Shown one piece after another: positions 56,726 to 64,000 of a stretch of DNA of 64,000 nucleotides. Under the pieces are notes generated by a model that saw only the letters and a program-made list of their open reading frames with translations, was not told the origin of the DNA and did not search any database. The number at the start of each line of letters is the position of its first letter. Position 1 is the stretch's first letter. This DNA comes from Candidatus Pseudobacter hemicellulosilyticus. Lineage in GTDB: Bacteria; Bacteroidota; Bacteroidia; Chitinophagales; Chitinophagaceae. The DNA lies in assembly GCA_029202545.1 (NCBI GenBank), contig CP119311.1, positions 6,014,001-6,078,000 of the forward strand. The letters run 5' to 3'. The translations under genes and the position numbers were made by a program.

Positions 56726-57991
56726 CTATTCTGCAGTGGCCAGTTTGCTGATGCTGGTAGCGGCTATAAAGCCGCTGGTCCAGGCATGCTGGAAATTGAA
56801 GCCGCCCGTAACGCCGTCCACATCCAGGATCTCCCCCGCAAAGAACAGGCCGGGCAATAGTTTGCTCTGCATGCTGCCTGCCTCTACGGTAGCTAATGCG
56901 ATACCGCCGGCTGTTACAAATTCTTCCTTGAAAGTGGTCTTCCCTTTCACGGTATGCTCCTGCGCACAGCAGTTCCTGATCAGCTTGTTCTGCTCTTTGG
57001 CGGGCAGGTCGGCCCAGCGCGTATCCATATTAATGCCAGACTGCTCCAGCAGGTATTCCCAGAGTCTTTGCGGCAGCTCCAGTGGATTGCGCTGCCCTGT
57101 TTTCTGTCCCGCCAGTTCATACCGCAGCTGCTGCAGTTTCTCCCGGAGGCTCTGTTCATTGTAAGCGGGCAGCCAGTTCACCAGGATACTGAACTGGTAA
57201 TCTTTGGCCGCCAGTTCCCTTGCACCCCAGGCAGAGAGCCGCAATACGGCTGGTCCGCTCAGCCCCCAGTGGGTGATGAGCACAGGCCCCTGTTCCTGCA
57301 GCTTACTACCGGTAATGCGCACCTGCGCATCCAGCGCTACGCCCATCAGCCCGGTGATGGGATTACCCGGCATATTGAAGGTGAACAGTGAAGGGACCGG
57401 CGCTTCAATGGTATGGCCCAGAGGCCGGAGCCAGTCAAACATACTGTCTTTAGGAAAACCGCCACAGGCAACACAGATATACTCGGCTTCCAGTGAGCGG
57501 CCATTGGCCAGCTGCACCTGGTAAATACCGGTTTCTGGCTGACGGCTCAACTCACGGACATCGGCCTGCAGCCTGAGTTCCACGCCATAGCGGTTCAGCT
57601 CGGCCACCAGGCAGTCGATGATTGTCCCGGAATTGTTGCTGGCCGGGAACATACGGCCATCCGCCTCTGTTTTCAGGGCCACGCCCCGCTCCCCGAACCA
57701 GGCAATAGTGTCTTCAGTAAAAAAATGATGGAAGGCCTTCTTGAGGAAATTGGCGCCCCGCGGGTAGCGGCGGACCATGTCGGCAATGGAAAAGCAGGCA
57801 TGGGTCACATTGCAGCGGCCCCCGCCGGAGACTTTCACCTTGGACAGCACCTTATTGCTTTTTTCCAGGATGGTGACAGACAGGCCGGGCGCCAGCCTGG
57901 CGGCATTGACGGCGCAAAAGAAACCGGCGGCGCCCCCACCAATAACGATGAGCCGCGGCCGCCGGGCTATGGAAGAATGTACATTATTCAC
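56726..57991 (-). CDS. HI0933/YhiN-family FAD-dependent oxidoreductase
   Basis: A 421-residue flavoprotein. The FAD-binding Rossmann motif IVIGGGAAGFFCAVNA begins near residue 15. The family block KVSGGGRCNVTHA and the C-terminal AGEILDVDGVTGGFNFQ (second FAD contact) are clear. The enzymatic reaction of this family is not settled. It starts with GTG, 5 bases after the map stop, so it is probably co-transcribed with map. Confidence 0.9.
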   Translation of the reverse strand: MNNVHSSIARRPRLIVIGGGAAGFFCAVNAARLAPGLSVTILEKSNKVLSKVKVSGGGRCNVTHACFSIADMVRRYPRGANFLKKAFHHFFTEDTIAWFGERGVALKTEADGRMFPASNNSGTIIDCLVAELNRYGVELRLQADVRELSRQPETGIYQVQLANGRSLEAEYICVACGGFPKDSMFDWLRPLGHTIEAPVPSLFTFNMPGNPITGLMGVALDAQVRITGSKLQEQGPVLITHWGLSGPAVLRLSAWGARELAAKDYQFSILVNWLPAYNEQSLREKLQQLRYELAGQKTGQRNPLELPQRLWEYLLEQSGINMDTRWADLPAKEQNKLIRNCCAQEHTVKGKTTFKEEFVTAGGIALATVEAGSMQSKLLPGLFFAGEILDVDGVTGGFNFQHAWTSGFIAATSISKLATAE

Positions 57992-57996
57992 AAATA

Positions 57997-58842
57997 CTAA
58001 GTCGTTGGCTGCACTACAGCGTTCTCGGTCTTCAGGTTGGGATTGGCATATTCTGCTGCTTCAATGATGCTGTAGTCCGACAGGATATCGGCCCTGCCTT
58101 TCTGCACACAGACATCGTGTTCAAAATGCACGGAAGGCTTGCCGTCCTTAGTACGAACGGTCCAGCCGTCGTCTTCGGTATACACTTCCTTCACGCCCAT
58201 ATTGATCATCGGCTCAATGGCCAGTACCAATCCTTCCTTCAGCTTGGGTCCTTCCCCGCGGCGGCCATAGTTGGGCACCTGCGGATCCTCATGCATGCTG
58301 CGGCCCAGGCCATGACCTACCAGTTCCCGCACTACGCCATACCCGTATTTCTTTTCTGTATGCTGCTGGATGGCATGGGAAATATCACCTACCCGGTTGC
58401 CGGCCATGGCTTTCTCGATGCCTTTGTACAGGGATTCCTTGGTAATGCGGATCAGGTCCAATTTATCCTGGCTCACATCGCCGATGGCAAAAGTATAGGC
58501 ATGATCACCATGGAAACCGTTCTTGTATACGCCTACATCCACGGAAATGATATCCCCGTCCTGCAGTTCATTCTTATTGGGAAAACCATGCACTACCACA
58601 TCATTCACAGAAGTGCAGGAGTTAAAAGGATAACCGTGGAAATTGAGGAAAGAGGGCACGCCGCCAAAACCATGGATGATCTCCCCTACCAGCTGGTCAA
58701 TATGGAGGGTGGTCATACCTGGTTTCAGGACCTTCGCGATCTCGGTGAGGGTCTGGCTGACCAACAGGGCGCTTTGCCGCATCAGTTCTATCTCGGCCGC
58801 ATTCTTGTAATGGATCATTTGCTGAAAAACAGTTTGGTTCAT
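57997..58842 (-). CDS. map: type I methionine aminopeptidase
   Basis: Removes the initiator methionine from new proteins. 281 residues; an ATG at codon 9 (MIHYKNAAEIELM) is the more family-like start, so the first eight residues are uncertain. Metal ligands are seen in ISVDVGVYKNGFHGDH (two Asp), GHGLGRSMHE (His), LAIEPM (Glu) and HFEHDV (Glu). It follows secY, as in many bacteria, but a hairpin and a -7 element lie between the two genes. Confidence 0.95.
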   Translation of the reverse strand: MNQTVFQQMIHYKNAAEIELMRQSALLVSQTLTEIAKVLKPGMTTLHIDQLVGEIIHGFGGVPSFLNFHGYPFNSCTSVNDVVVHGFPNKNELQDGDIISVDVGVYKNGFHGDHAYTFAIGDVSQDKLDLIRITKESLYKGIEKAMAGNRVGDISHAIQQHTEKKYGYGVVRELVGHGLGRSMHEDPQVPNYGRRGEGPKLKEGLVLAIEPMINMGVKEVYTEDDGWTVRTKDGKPSVHFEHDVCVQKGRADILSDYSIIEAAEYANPNLKTENAVVQPTT

Positions 58843-58851
58843 TTAATAACA

Positions 58852-58887
58852 AAACCTGACAACCATAAGTTTACAGCTGTCAGGTTT
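58852..58887 (-). terminator. hairpin between secY and map (attenuator or terminator)
   Basis: Perfect 10-bp stem AAACCTGACA/TGTCAGGTTT with a 16-base loop, followed on the minus strand by TGTTATT. The following T-tract is short, so termination is probably partial. TAATTTTG (58898-58891) just before it is an exact -7 element, which could give map its own transcript. Confidence 0.55.
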
Positions 58888-58909
58888 CGGCAAAATTAGT
58901 ATTTTATGC

Positions 58910-60241
58910 TTACATCGAGGAAGCAGGCGATACAGCCTGGCGTCCCTGGACGCGACCGCTCTTCATCAGACCATCATATTGCCTCATCAGCAACTGGGTC
59001 TCGATCTGCTGGAGGGTATCCAGGATCACACCCACCATGATCAGCAGGGATGTACCGCCGAAGAAGGTGGAGAAGGATTGCTGAACACCGAGGCGTTGTG
59101 CAAAACCGGGCAGGATACCTACCACAGCCAGCAGCACGGCGCCAGGCAGTGTGATCTTATCCATTACCGCGCCGATATAATCAGCAGTGGGTTGACCGGG
59201 TTTTACGCCGGGGATAAAACCATTATTGCGCTTCAGATCGTCAGCGATCTGTTTGGGGTTGAAGATCAGGGCGGTGTACAGGAAGGTGAAACCAATCACC
59301 ATTACTGCATAGATCACCATGTACCAGAAGTTGCTATGGTCACTGAACACCTTGGCCATACCCCGGGTTGTTTCGAAGTTGGACAGCAGGGTGGGCAGGA
59401 ACATGATAGCCTGGGCGAAGATGATGGGCATTACACCGGAGCTGTTCACTTTCAGGGGCAGGAACTGACGGGCGCCACCAAACTGGCGGTTACCGACGAT
59501 CTGCTTGGCGTATTGGACCGGTATTTTGCGTACACCCTGGATCAGGACAATCAGACCCATGATGATGGCGATCAGGATAGCGATCTCGATCACGAAGATC
59601 AGGAGGCCGCCGCCGCCTTTGTTGGATTGTGCGCCCCACTCCTGCCACAGGGACTGCGGCAGACGGGCCAGGATACCCACCATGATAATGACAGAAGAAC
59701 CGTTACCCAGTCCTTTGTCAGTGATCCTTTCAGCCAGCCACATCACAAAGAGGGTACCGGCAGAGAGGATAACAGTGGTAGACAGCCAGAAATAACCACG
59801 GTAGGACTCCAGCATGGCCTCGTGGTTGGTTTGGTTCAGGTAAGCCACATAAGCGCTTGCCTGCAGCAAGGTTACCACTACGGTCAGGTAACGGGTATAC
59901 TGGTTGATCTTTTTCCTTCCGCTCTCCCCTTCTTTCTGTAGTTTCTGGAAAGGAGGATAGAGAATGGTCATCAGCTGGATAAAGATAGAGGCAGAGATAT
60001 ACGGCATGATACCCAGGGCCAGGATAGAGGCCTGGGAGAACGCGCCACCGGCAAATGCATCGATCAGTCCGAGGATGCCGCTGCCGGATCCTGCGGTGTT
60101 GATCTTGCTGGGATCGATACCGGGCAATACAATGTGCGTTCCTAAACGATATACGGCAATCAAGGTCAGTGTTACGAGTATCTTACTTCTCAACTCCTCA
60201 ATGCTCCATATATTCTTCAGCGTTTGAATGAACTTTTTCAC
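58910..60241 (-). CDS. secY: preprotein translocase subunit SecY
   Basis: Channel subunit of the Sec translocon, 443 residues with ten membrane helices. Family motifs seen are YRLGTHIVLPGID near the first helix and the lateral-gate region GIMPYISASIFIQL. It starts with GTG. It belongs to the spc ribosomal operon but is separated from rplO by a 173-base gap containing an intrinsic terminator and a second hairpin, so its expression is probably tuned apart from the upstream ribosomal genes. Confidence 0.97.
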   Translation of the reverse strand: MKKFIQTLKNIWSIEELRSKILVTLTLIAVYRLGTHIVLPGIDPSKINTAGSGSGILGLIDAFAGGAFSQASILALGIMPYISASIFIQLMTILYPPFQKLQKEGESGRKKINQYTRYLTVVVTLLQASAYVAYLNQTNHEAMLESYRGYFWLSTTVILSAGTLFVMWLAERITDKGLGNGSSVIIMVGILARLPQSLWQEWGAQSNKGGGGLLIFVIEIAILIAIIMGLIVLIQGVRKIPVQYAKQIVGNRQFGGARQFLPLKVNSSGVMPIIFAQAIMFLPTLLSNFETTRGMAKVFSDHSNFWYMVIYAVMVIGFTFLYTALIFNPKQIADDLKRNNGFIPGVKPGQPTADYIGAVMDKITLPGAVLLAVVGILPGFAQRLGVQQSFSTFFGGTSLLIMVGVILDTLQQIETQLLMRQYDGLMKSGRVQGRQAVSPASSM

Positions 60242-60283
60242 AGATCGCAGAAATTTTTGATGATACCTTTTGTTGAAAAACCA

Positions 60284-60340
60284 GAAACAGGTTTGCTAAA
60301 AAGATCACTGAATCGAATCCTTAGAGAGCAAACCTGTTTC
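60284..60340. promoter_or_regulatory. long-loop inverted repeat in the secY leader
   Basis: Perfect 14-bp repeat GAAACAGGTTTGCT/AGCAAACCTGTTTC separated by 29 bases, between the rplO terminator and secY. It could fold in the leader RNA of secY, with an inner loop available for pairing. A T-run follows on each side, so a role as a terminator cannot be excluded. Confidence 0.5.
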
Positions 60341-60372
60341 TTTTTTGCGATCAGGTGGTGAGCCCGACCTGC

Positions 60373-60400
60373 AAAAAAGACGCATTTTTATGTGCGTCTT
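60373..60400 (-). terminator. intrinsic terminator between rplO and secY
   Basis: On the minus strand AAGACGCA-CATAAAAA-TGCGTCTT followed by TTTTG. It lies 14 bases after the rplO stop, inside what is normally one operon. Confidence 0.7.
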
Positions 60401-60414
60401 GCAAGTTACGTAAA

Positions 60415-60864
60415 TTACTTTACTATTTCCACTTTCCCTCCTAAGGCTTCGATGGCCGCTTTGGCCTTGTCGCTGATAGCGTTGATCCTGAAGTCCACTT
60501 TGGTCTTCAGTTCGCCATTGCCGAGCACTTTTACGAGGTCTGTTCTGCTCACCAAACCATTTATGTACAGGTTCTCCAGGGAGAACTCTTTCAGTTCGTA
60601 CTTTTCAACCAGGTGTTCTACCTGGCCGAGGTTGAACACTTTATATTCAACGCGGTGCGGGTTTTTGAAGCCACGTTTGGGCAGACGACGCTGGATAGGC
60701 ATCTGACCACCTTCGTGAGCGTTCTTACGCTGGTAACCAGCACGGCTCTGACCACCTTTGTTACCTTTGGTAGAAGTGCCACCTTTACCGGAAGCTTCAC
60801 CACGACCTAACCTCTTTTCTTTATGCGTTGCGCCTTGTGCAGGCCTGATCTCATGTAATTTCAT
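60415..60864 (-). CDS. rplO: 50S ribosomal protein L15
   Basis: 149 residues, full length. N-terminal KLHEIRPAQGATHKEKRLGRG matches the family opening (shown in part), followed by the Gly/Lys-rich loop and RLPKRGFKNPHR. In spc operon order between rpmD and secY. The 90-base gap to rpmD contains a GC-rich CCGCCC/GGGCGG dyad. Confidence 0.97.
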   Translation of the reverse strand: MKLHEIRPAQGATHKEKRLGRGEASGKGGTSTKGNKGGQSRAGYQRKNAHEGGQMPIQRRLPKRGFKNPHRVEYKVFNLGQVEHLVEKYELKEFSLENLYINGLVSRTDLVKVLGNGELKTKVDFRINAISDKAKAAIEALGGKVEIVK

Positions 60865-60953
60865 GTTGATTTGATTTTAACTCAACGGGGAATCTCCCCT
60901 CGCTTTAGGTTCTGAAATAATACCGCCCTGCCGGGGCCGGGCGGTCAGCAAAA

Positions 60954-61133
60954 TTAAGCTTCTTCTACTTTCACCAGGTGGGTCACCTTACGGATCATAC
61001 CCAGGATCTGGGGAGTAGCTTCTACTTCTTTGGTTACATTAAGCTTGTGCAGTCCAAGCGCCTTCAGGGTCAGCTTCTGACGCTCAGGCCTGTCAATTGC
61101 ACTTTTTATCTGTGTTACTTTGATTTTTGCCAT
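60954..61133 (-). CDS. rpmD: 50S ribosomal protein L30
   Basis: A 59-residue gene. It begins AKIKVTQIKSAIDRPERQK after the initiator Met and contains TLKALGLHKLN and the closing GMIRKVTHLVKVEEA, all typical of L30. It lies 11 bases after rpsE and before rplO, its normal place in the spc operon. Confidence 0.96.
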   Translation of the reverse strand: MAKIKVTQIKSAIDRPERQKLTLKALGLHKLNVTKEVEATPQILGMIRKVTHLVKVEEA

Positions 61134-61144
61134 GGTATCAACGT

Positions 61145-61663
61145 TTATCCGTTAAAAACTTTCTTCAGGTTCAGTCTGCGATTCTTGGCCACAGTAATAG
61201 GCTCACGCAGTTCAGCCAGCGCCATAACGGTAGCTTTTACCACGTTATGGGGGTTAGCAGAACCCAGAGATTTAGCCAGTACGTCAGTTACACCAGCGCT
61301 TTCCAGCACAGCACGCATGCTGCCTCCGGCAATTACACCGGTACCGTGGGCGGCGGGTTTGATCAGTACTTTGGCAGCGCCAACCTTGGTGAGCTGGTCA
61401 TGAGGGATAGTACCTTTCATGATGGGAACTTTGATCAGGTTCTTCTTGGCATCTTCAATGCCTTTGGTGATAGCTTCCTGAACTTCTTTCGCCTTACCCA
61501 GACCCTGGCCTACAACGCCGTTGCCGTTACCTACCACAACCAGTGCAGAGAAACTGAAGGCACGACCGCCTTTGGTAGTTTTTACAACACGGTTAATGGC
61601 AACCACTTTCTCTTTCAACTCCAGATCGCCGGCTTTAACTCTGTTTAAAATAACTTTTGACAT
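61145..61663 (-). CDS. rpsE: 30S ribosomal protein S5
   Basis: 172 residues, full length. The double-stranded-RNA-binding-type N-terminal part ([19 protein letters not shown]) and the C-terminal domain ([19 protein letters not shown]) are clear. It helps set decoding accuracy and binds near the mRNA entry site. Located in standard order between rplR and rpmD. Confidence 0.97.
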   Translation of the reverse strand: MSKVILNRVKAGDLELKEKVVAINRVVKTTKGGRAFSFSALVVVGNGNGVVGQGLGKAKEVQEAITKGIEDAKKNLIKVPIMKGTIPHDQLTKVGAAKVLIKPAAHGTGVIAGGSMRAVLESAGVTDVLAKSLGSANPHNVVKATVMALAELREPITVAKNRRLNLKKVFNG

Positions 61664-61728
61664 TTATATCAGTTTGCGATTATAGATGATTTACGATTTT
61701 GGACCCGGCACTGCTGCCGGCGGCCAGC

Positions 61729-62082
61729 TTAGAACTGGAGACCTCCTTCACGGGCGCCATCAGCCACGCTTTTCACACGGCCATGGTACAGGTTGCCACC
61801 ACGATCAAAAACGATGATAGTGATGCCAAATTCAGTGGCTTTGCGGGCAATAGCCTGACCTACCAGCTTGCTCTTCTCCACTTTGGTAGTTTTCTGGGCA
61901 GCGATGTCCTTATCGCGGGAAGAAGCAGCCGCCAGCGTTTTACCGTTCTCGTCGTCGATCAGCTGTACATAGATATCCGCGTTGCTCCGGAAAACCGCCA
62001 GCCTGGGTTTGGCCGCAGTACCAGCCACTTTCTTGCGAATGCGGTAGCGGATCTTCTGTTTTTTTTCTGATTTCGTGTTCAT
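61729..62082 (-). CDS. rplR: 50S ribosomal protein L18
   Basis: 117 residues. Family signatures seen are [20 protein letters not shown] and the closing [21 protein letters not shown]18 binds 5S rRNA together with L5. Standard spc position between rplF and rpsE. Confidence 0.97.
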   Translation of the reverse strand: MNTKSEKKQKIRYRIRKKVAGTAAKPRLAVFRSNADIYVQLIDDENGKTLAAASSRDKDIAAQKTTKVEKSKLVGQAIARKATEFGITIIVFDRGGNLYHGRVKSVADGAREGGLQF

Positions 62083-62134
62083 TGCGCTTTATTTAAGCGG
62101 TCCCCGATACTGCCGGGGACCTTATGATTTAAAA

Positions 62135-62689
62135 TTATTTACCAGCAGCTTTACCAGCTTTACGACGGATAACCTCGCCAACGTATTTAACACCTTTTCC
62201 TTTGTAAGGCTCGGGTTTACGCAGGCTGCGCAGTTTGGCAGCTACCTGGCCAATCAGCTGTTTGTCGATCCCTTCCAGGCTGATAGTGGGGTTCTGCCCT
62301 TTTTCCTGGGCGGTAGCCACTTTCAGTTCGTTGGGCACTTCAAACAGGATGTTGTGAGAGTAACCCAGGGACAGGTCCAGCAAATTACCCTGGTTGGAGG
62401 CTTTATAACCTACACCCACCAGTTCCAGGTTCCTTTTGAAACCTTCAGTAACACCTTTCACCATATTGGCTACCAGGGCGCGGTACAGACCGTGCATAGC
62501 GCGGTGACGGATCTGGTCAGTAGGACGGGTGAAGATCACTTCACTGCCATTGATCTCCACTTTGATATCGCGGTCAATAGCTTGTTTCAGTTCACCTTTG
62601 GGACCTTTGATGGCCAGGATATTGTCCTTGCCGATGCTGGCAGTAACGCCGCTGGGAATAGTTACCGGTTGTTTACCTATACGAGACAT
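62135..62689 (-). CDS. rplF: 50S ribosomal protein L6
   Basis: 184 residues made of the two repeated L6 domains. SRIGKQPVTIPSGV starts the protein and the C-terminal signature EPYKGKGVKYVGEVIRRKAG is intact. A GGTCCCCG/CGGGGACC hairpin (8 bp) lies in the 52-base gap to rplR, without a U-tract. Confidence 0.97.
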   Translation of the reverse strand: MSRIGKQPVTIPSGVTASIGKDNILAIKGPKGELKQAIDRDIKVEINGSEVIFTRPTDQIRHRAMHGLYRALVANMVKGVTEGFKRNLELVGVGYKASNQGNLLDLSLGYSHNILFEVPNELKVATAQEKGQNPTISLEGIDKQLIGQVAAKLRSLRKPEPYKGKGVKYVGEVIRRKAGKAAGK

Positions 62690-62791
62690 AACTCAATCAG
62701 TTTTTTATGTTTTTGATGTGGTCCCGGCCGGTCAGCCTCTATAGGCAGGGCTTAATGTACCAGGACCTTTTCAGTTCAGATGGGGGTGCTA

Positions 62792-63190
62792 TTAATAGAT
62801 ATAGCACAGTACTTCGCCGCCAACGTTCTGCACTTTGGCCTGCTTGTCGGTCATCACTCCCTGGGAAGTGCTCACGATAGCAATGCCCAGGCCATTCTTC
62901 ACGCGTTTGAATTCAGCGGGGCTGGCGTACTGGCGCAGACCTGGACGGCTGATTCTTTCGAGGGATTTGATAGCAGGCTCTTTGGAGGCAGCATCATATT
63001 TCAGGGCGATCTTGATCACGCCTTGTTTGTTATCATCCTCGAATTTATATTTCAGGATATAGCCTTGATCGTACAGGATCTCCGTGATGCGTTTTTTCAG
63101 ATTGGAGGCAGGGATCTCAACGATCCGGTGGCCAGCCAGCTGCGCATTACGAACTCTTGTCAGAAAATCTGCTATAGGATCAGTAACCAT
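62792..63190 (-). CDS. rpsH: 30S ribosomal protein S8
   Basis: 132 residues, full length. TDPIADFLTRVRNAQLAGH opens the protein and the C-terminal signature GLGIAIVSTSQGVMTDKQA is present. S8 binds 16S rRNA early in assembly, and in many bacteria it also represses its own operon by binding the spc mRNA. No obvious S8-type site was identified here. Confidence 0.97.
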   Translation of the reverse strand: MVTDPIADFLTRVRNAQLAGHRIVEIPASNLKKRITEILYDQGYILKYKFEDDNKQGVIKIALKYDAASKEPAIKSLERISRPGLRQYASPAEFKRVKNGLGIAIVSTSQGVMTDKQAKVQNVGGEVLCYIY

Positions 63191-63298
63191 GAGTATATTA
63201 TATTAAAACAGTTTCACAAATTGATTGATATACGATGCTGTATTCCGACGCTACATTGTTGGTGCGACGGTTGTACAGACAGCAGGCTGTTTTCTCTC

Positions 63299-63568
63299 TT
63301 ACCAGGAGGCTTTCCTTATGCCCGGGATCTTGCCGTTCAGTGCCATTTCACGGAAGGTTACGCGGGAAAGACCAAAGTAACGCATGTAACCTTTAGGACG
63401 GCCAGTTAACTGGCAACGGTTCTTCAGGCGAACAGTAGAAGAGTTCTTTGGGAGCTCGTCCAGCTTTCCCCATTCTCCGGCGGCTTTCAGTGCAGCGCGC
63501 TTTTCAGCGTACTGAGCTACCATACGTTCTCTTTTTCTTTGTCTGGCTTTTACTGACTCTTTTGCCAT
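63299..63568 (-). CDS. rpsN: 30S ribosomal protein S14 (zinc-free form)
   Basis: 89 residues. The long N-terminal part and the absence of CxxC pairs show the zinc-independent type. The family block [19 protein letters not shown] and the end [11 protein letters not shown] are intact. Located between rplE and rpsH as in other spc operons. Confidence 0.97.
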   Translation of the reverse strand: MAKESVKARQRKRERMVAQYAEKRAALKAAGEWGKLDELPKNSSTVRLKNRCQLTGRPKGYMRYFGLSRVTFREMALNGKIPGIRKASW

Positions 63569-63636
63569 AGTACAATTTTAGATTTTGGATGAACCGGCTA
63601 CTGATCTAAGATCAGGCTACGGGCATCATATTTTAC

Positions 63637-64000
63637 TTAGTCTTTTTTGATGTTCTTGAACGGCATACCCAGCTCTTTCAGCAGCTCGAAAGCTTCTTCA
63701 TTGGTACCAGCCGTAGTAACGAAAGTGATATCCAGACCGGTGATCTTGTTCACTTTGTCGATATCGATCTCCGGGAAGATGATCTGTTCAGTAACACCGA
63801 GGGTATAGTTGCCGCGGCCGTCGAAAGCCTTGTCATTAATACCTTTGAAGTCACGAACGCGGGGCAGTGCAGTAGAGATGAGCCTGTCCAGGAATTCAAA
63901 CATCTTGGTACCACGGAGGGTAACCCTGGCGCCGATGGGCATAGCCTTACGGAGCTTAAAGTTAGAGATGTCCTTTTTAGACAGGGTAGCTACAGCTTTC
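63637..64000 (-). CDS. rplE: 50S ribosomal protein L5, 5' end beyond the window
   Basis: C-terminal 120 residues of L5; the start lies past the right edge. Reading continues in frame upstream of the internal Met of [11 protein letters not shown] into [12 protein letters not shown] and on to the edge. [12 protein letters not shown] and [12 protein letters not shown] are family signatures. L5 binds 5S rRNA with L18. It is the most upstream spc gene visible. Confidence 0.96.
   Translation of the reverse strand, partial: KAVATLSKKDISNFKLRKAMPIGARVTLRGTKMFEFLDRLISTALPRVRDFKGINDKAFDGRGNYTLGVTEQIIFPEIDIDKVNKITGLDITFVTTAGTNEEAFELLKELGMPFKNIKKD

Noticed and set aside
60954..61403. Long plus-strand frames opposite the ribosomal protein genes
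   Set aside because: They are antisense shadows of rpmD, rpsE and neighbours, caused by codon bias. The same holds for the long opposite frames over pntB, rpsA, secY and the susD of locus B.
1..64000. CRISPR arrays, IS elements, prophage or integrative element ends
   Set aside because: No spaced direct repeats, transposase, integrase or phage genes were seen. The direct repeats present are inside coding regions.

Overview
This window is a chromosomal segment of a member of the Bacteroidota, most likely family Chitinophagaceae. The evidence is several SusC/SusD pairs each driven by an ECF sigma factor and a FecR anti-sigma, a secreted protein with a C-terminal type IX secretion (T9SS) signal, promoters of the TAnnTTTG type, weak or absent Shine-Dalgarno sequences, and a large S1 protein. 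The genus cannot be settled from the sequence alone. I see no rRNA, IS element, prophage or CRISPR array. There is one tRNA, tRNA-Val(GAC).

Layout. 0-8.4 kb (mostly minus strand) is housekeeping: a LysM protein, an RsmF-like rRNA methyltransferase, the three-gene proton-translocating transhydrogenase (pntAA-pntAB-pntB), a thyA-folA-methyltransferase cluster and a small coiled-coil membrane protein. 8.7-12.4 kb holds a LytS/LytTR-type two-component pair and a divergent M23 peptidase. 12.5-20.8 kb is nutrient-uptake locus A: ECF sigma, FecR, SusC, a SusD gene broken by a +1 frameshift, and a DUF1735/F5-8C surface lipoprotein. No glycoside hydrolase is linked to it. 20.8-27.7 kb holds a large beta-propeller sensor kinase, a divergent NarL-type regulator and an 884-residue T9SS cargo protein. 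After the tRNA and a dienelactone hydrolase comes locus B (29-47.4 kb), a full polysaccharide-utilisation locus (PUL). It has GH105 and an alkaline-phosphatase-superfamily enzyme on the minus strand, then ECF sigma, FecR, SusC, SusD, a DUF4886 lipoprotein, GH3, GH65 and GH89 on the plus strand.

47.5-56.7 kb is general metabolism: proline dehydrogenase, a dipeptide epimerase, an acyl-CoA thioesterase, an acyltransferase, a SIMPL protein, a HAD phosphatase, rpsA and a DinB-like protein. 56.7-64 kb is an FAD oxidoreductase, map, and the spc ribosomal operon on the minus strand, running from a truncated rplE at the right edge to secY.

How it works together. In loci A and B the STN domain of SusC probably signals through FecR to the neighbouring ECF sigma, which switches on susCD and the downstream genes. 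Locus B imports an oligosaccharide. Its enzymes predict alpha-GlcNAc, alpha-glucosyl, beta-glucosyl and unsaturated uronic acid linkages, a combination that does not match a textbook plant polysaccharide. The points most worth a second look are the glycan target of locus B, the H-to-Q change in the metal site of its phosphatase-like enzyme, the broken susD of locus A, an unlisted 30-residue membrane protein at 52.9 kb, and hairpins that punctuate the secY end of the spc operon.
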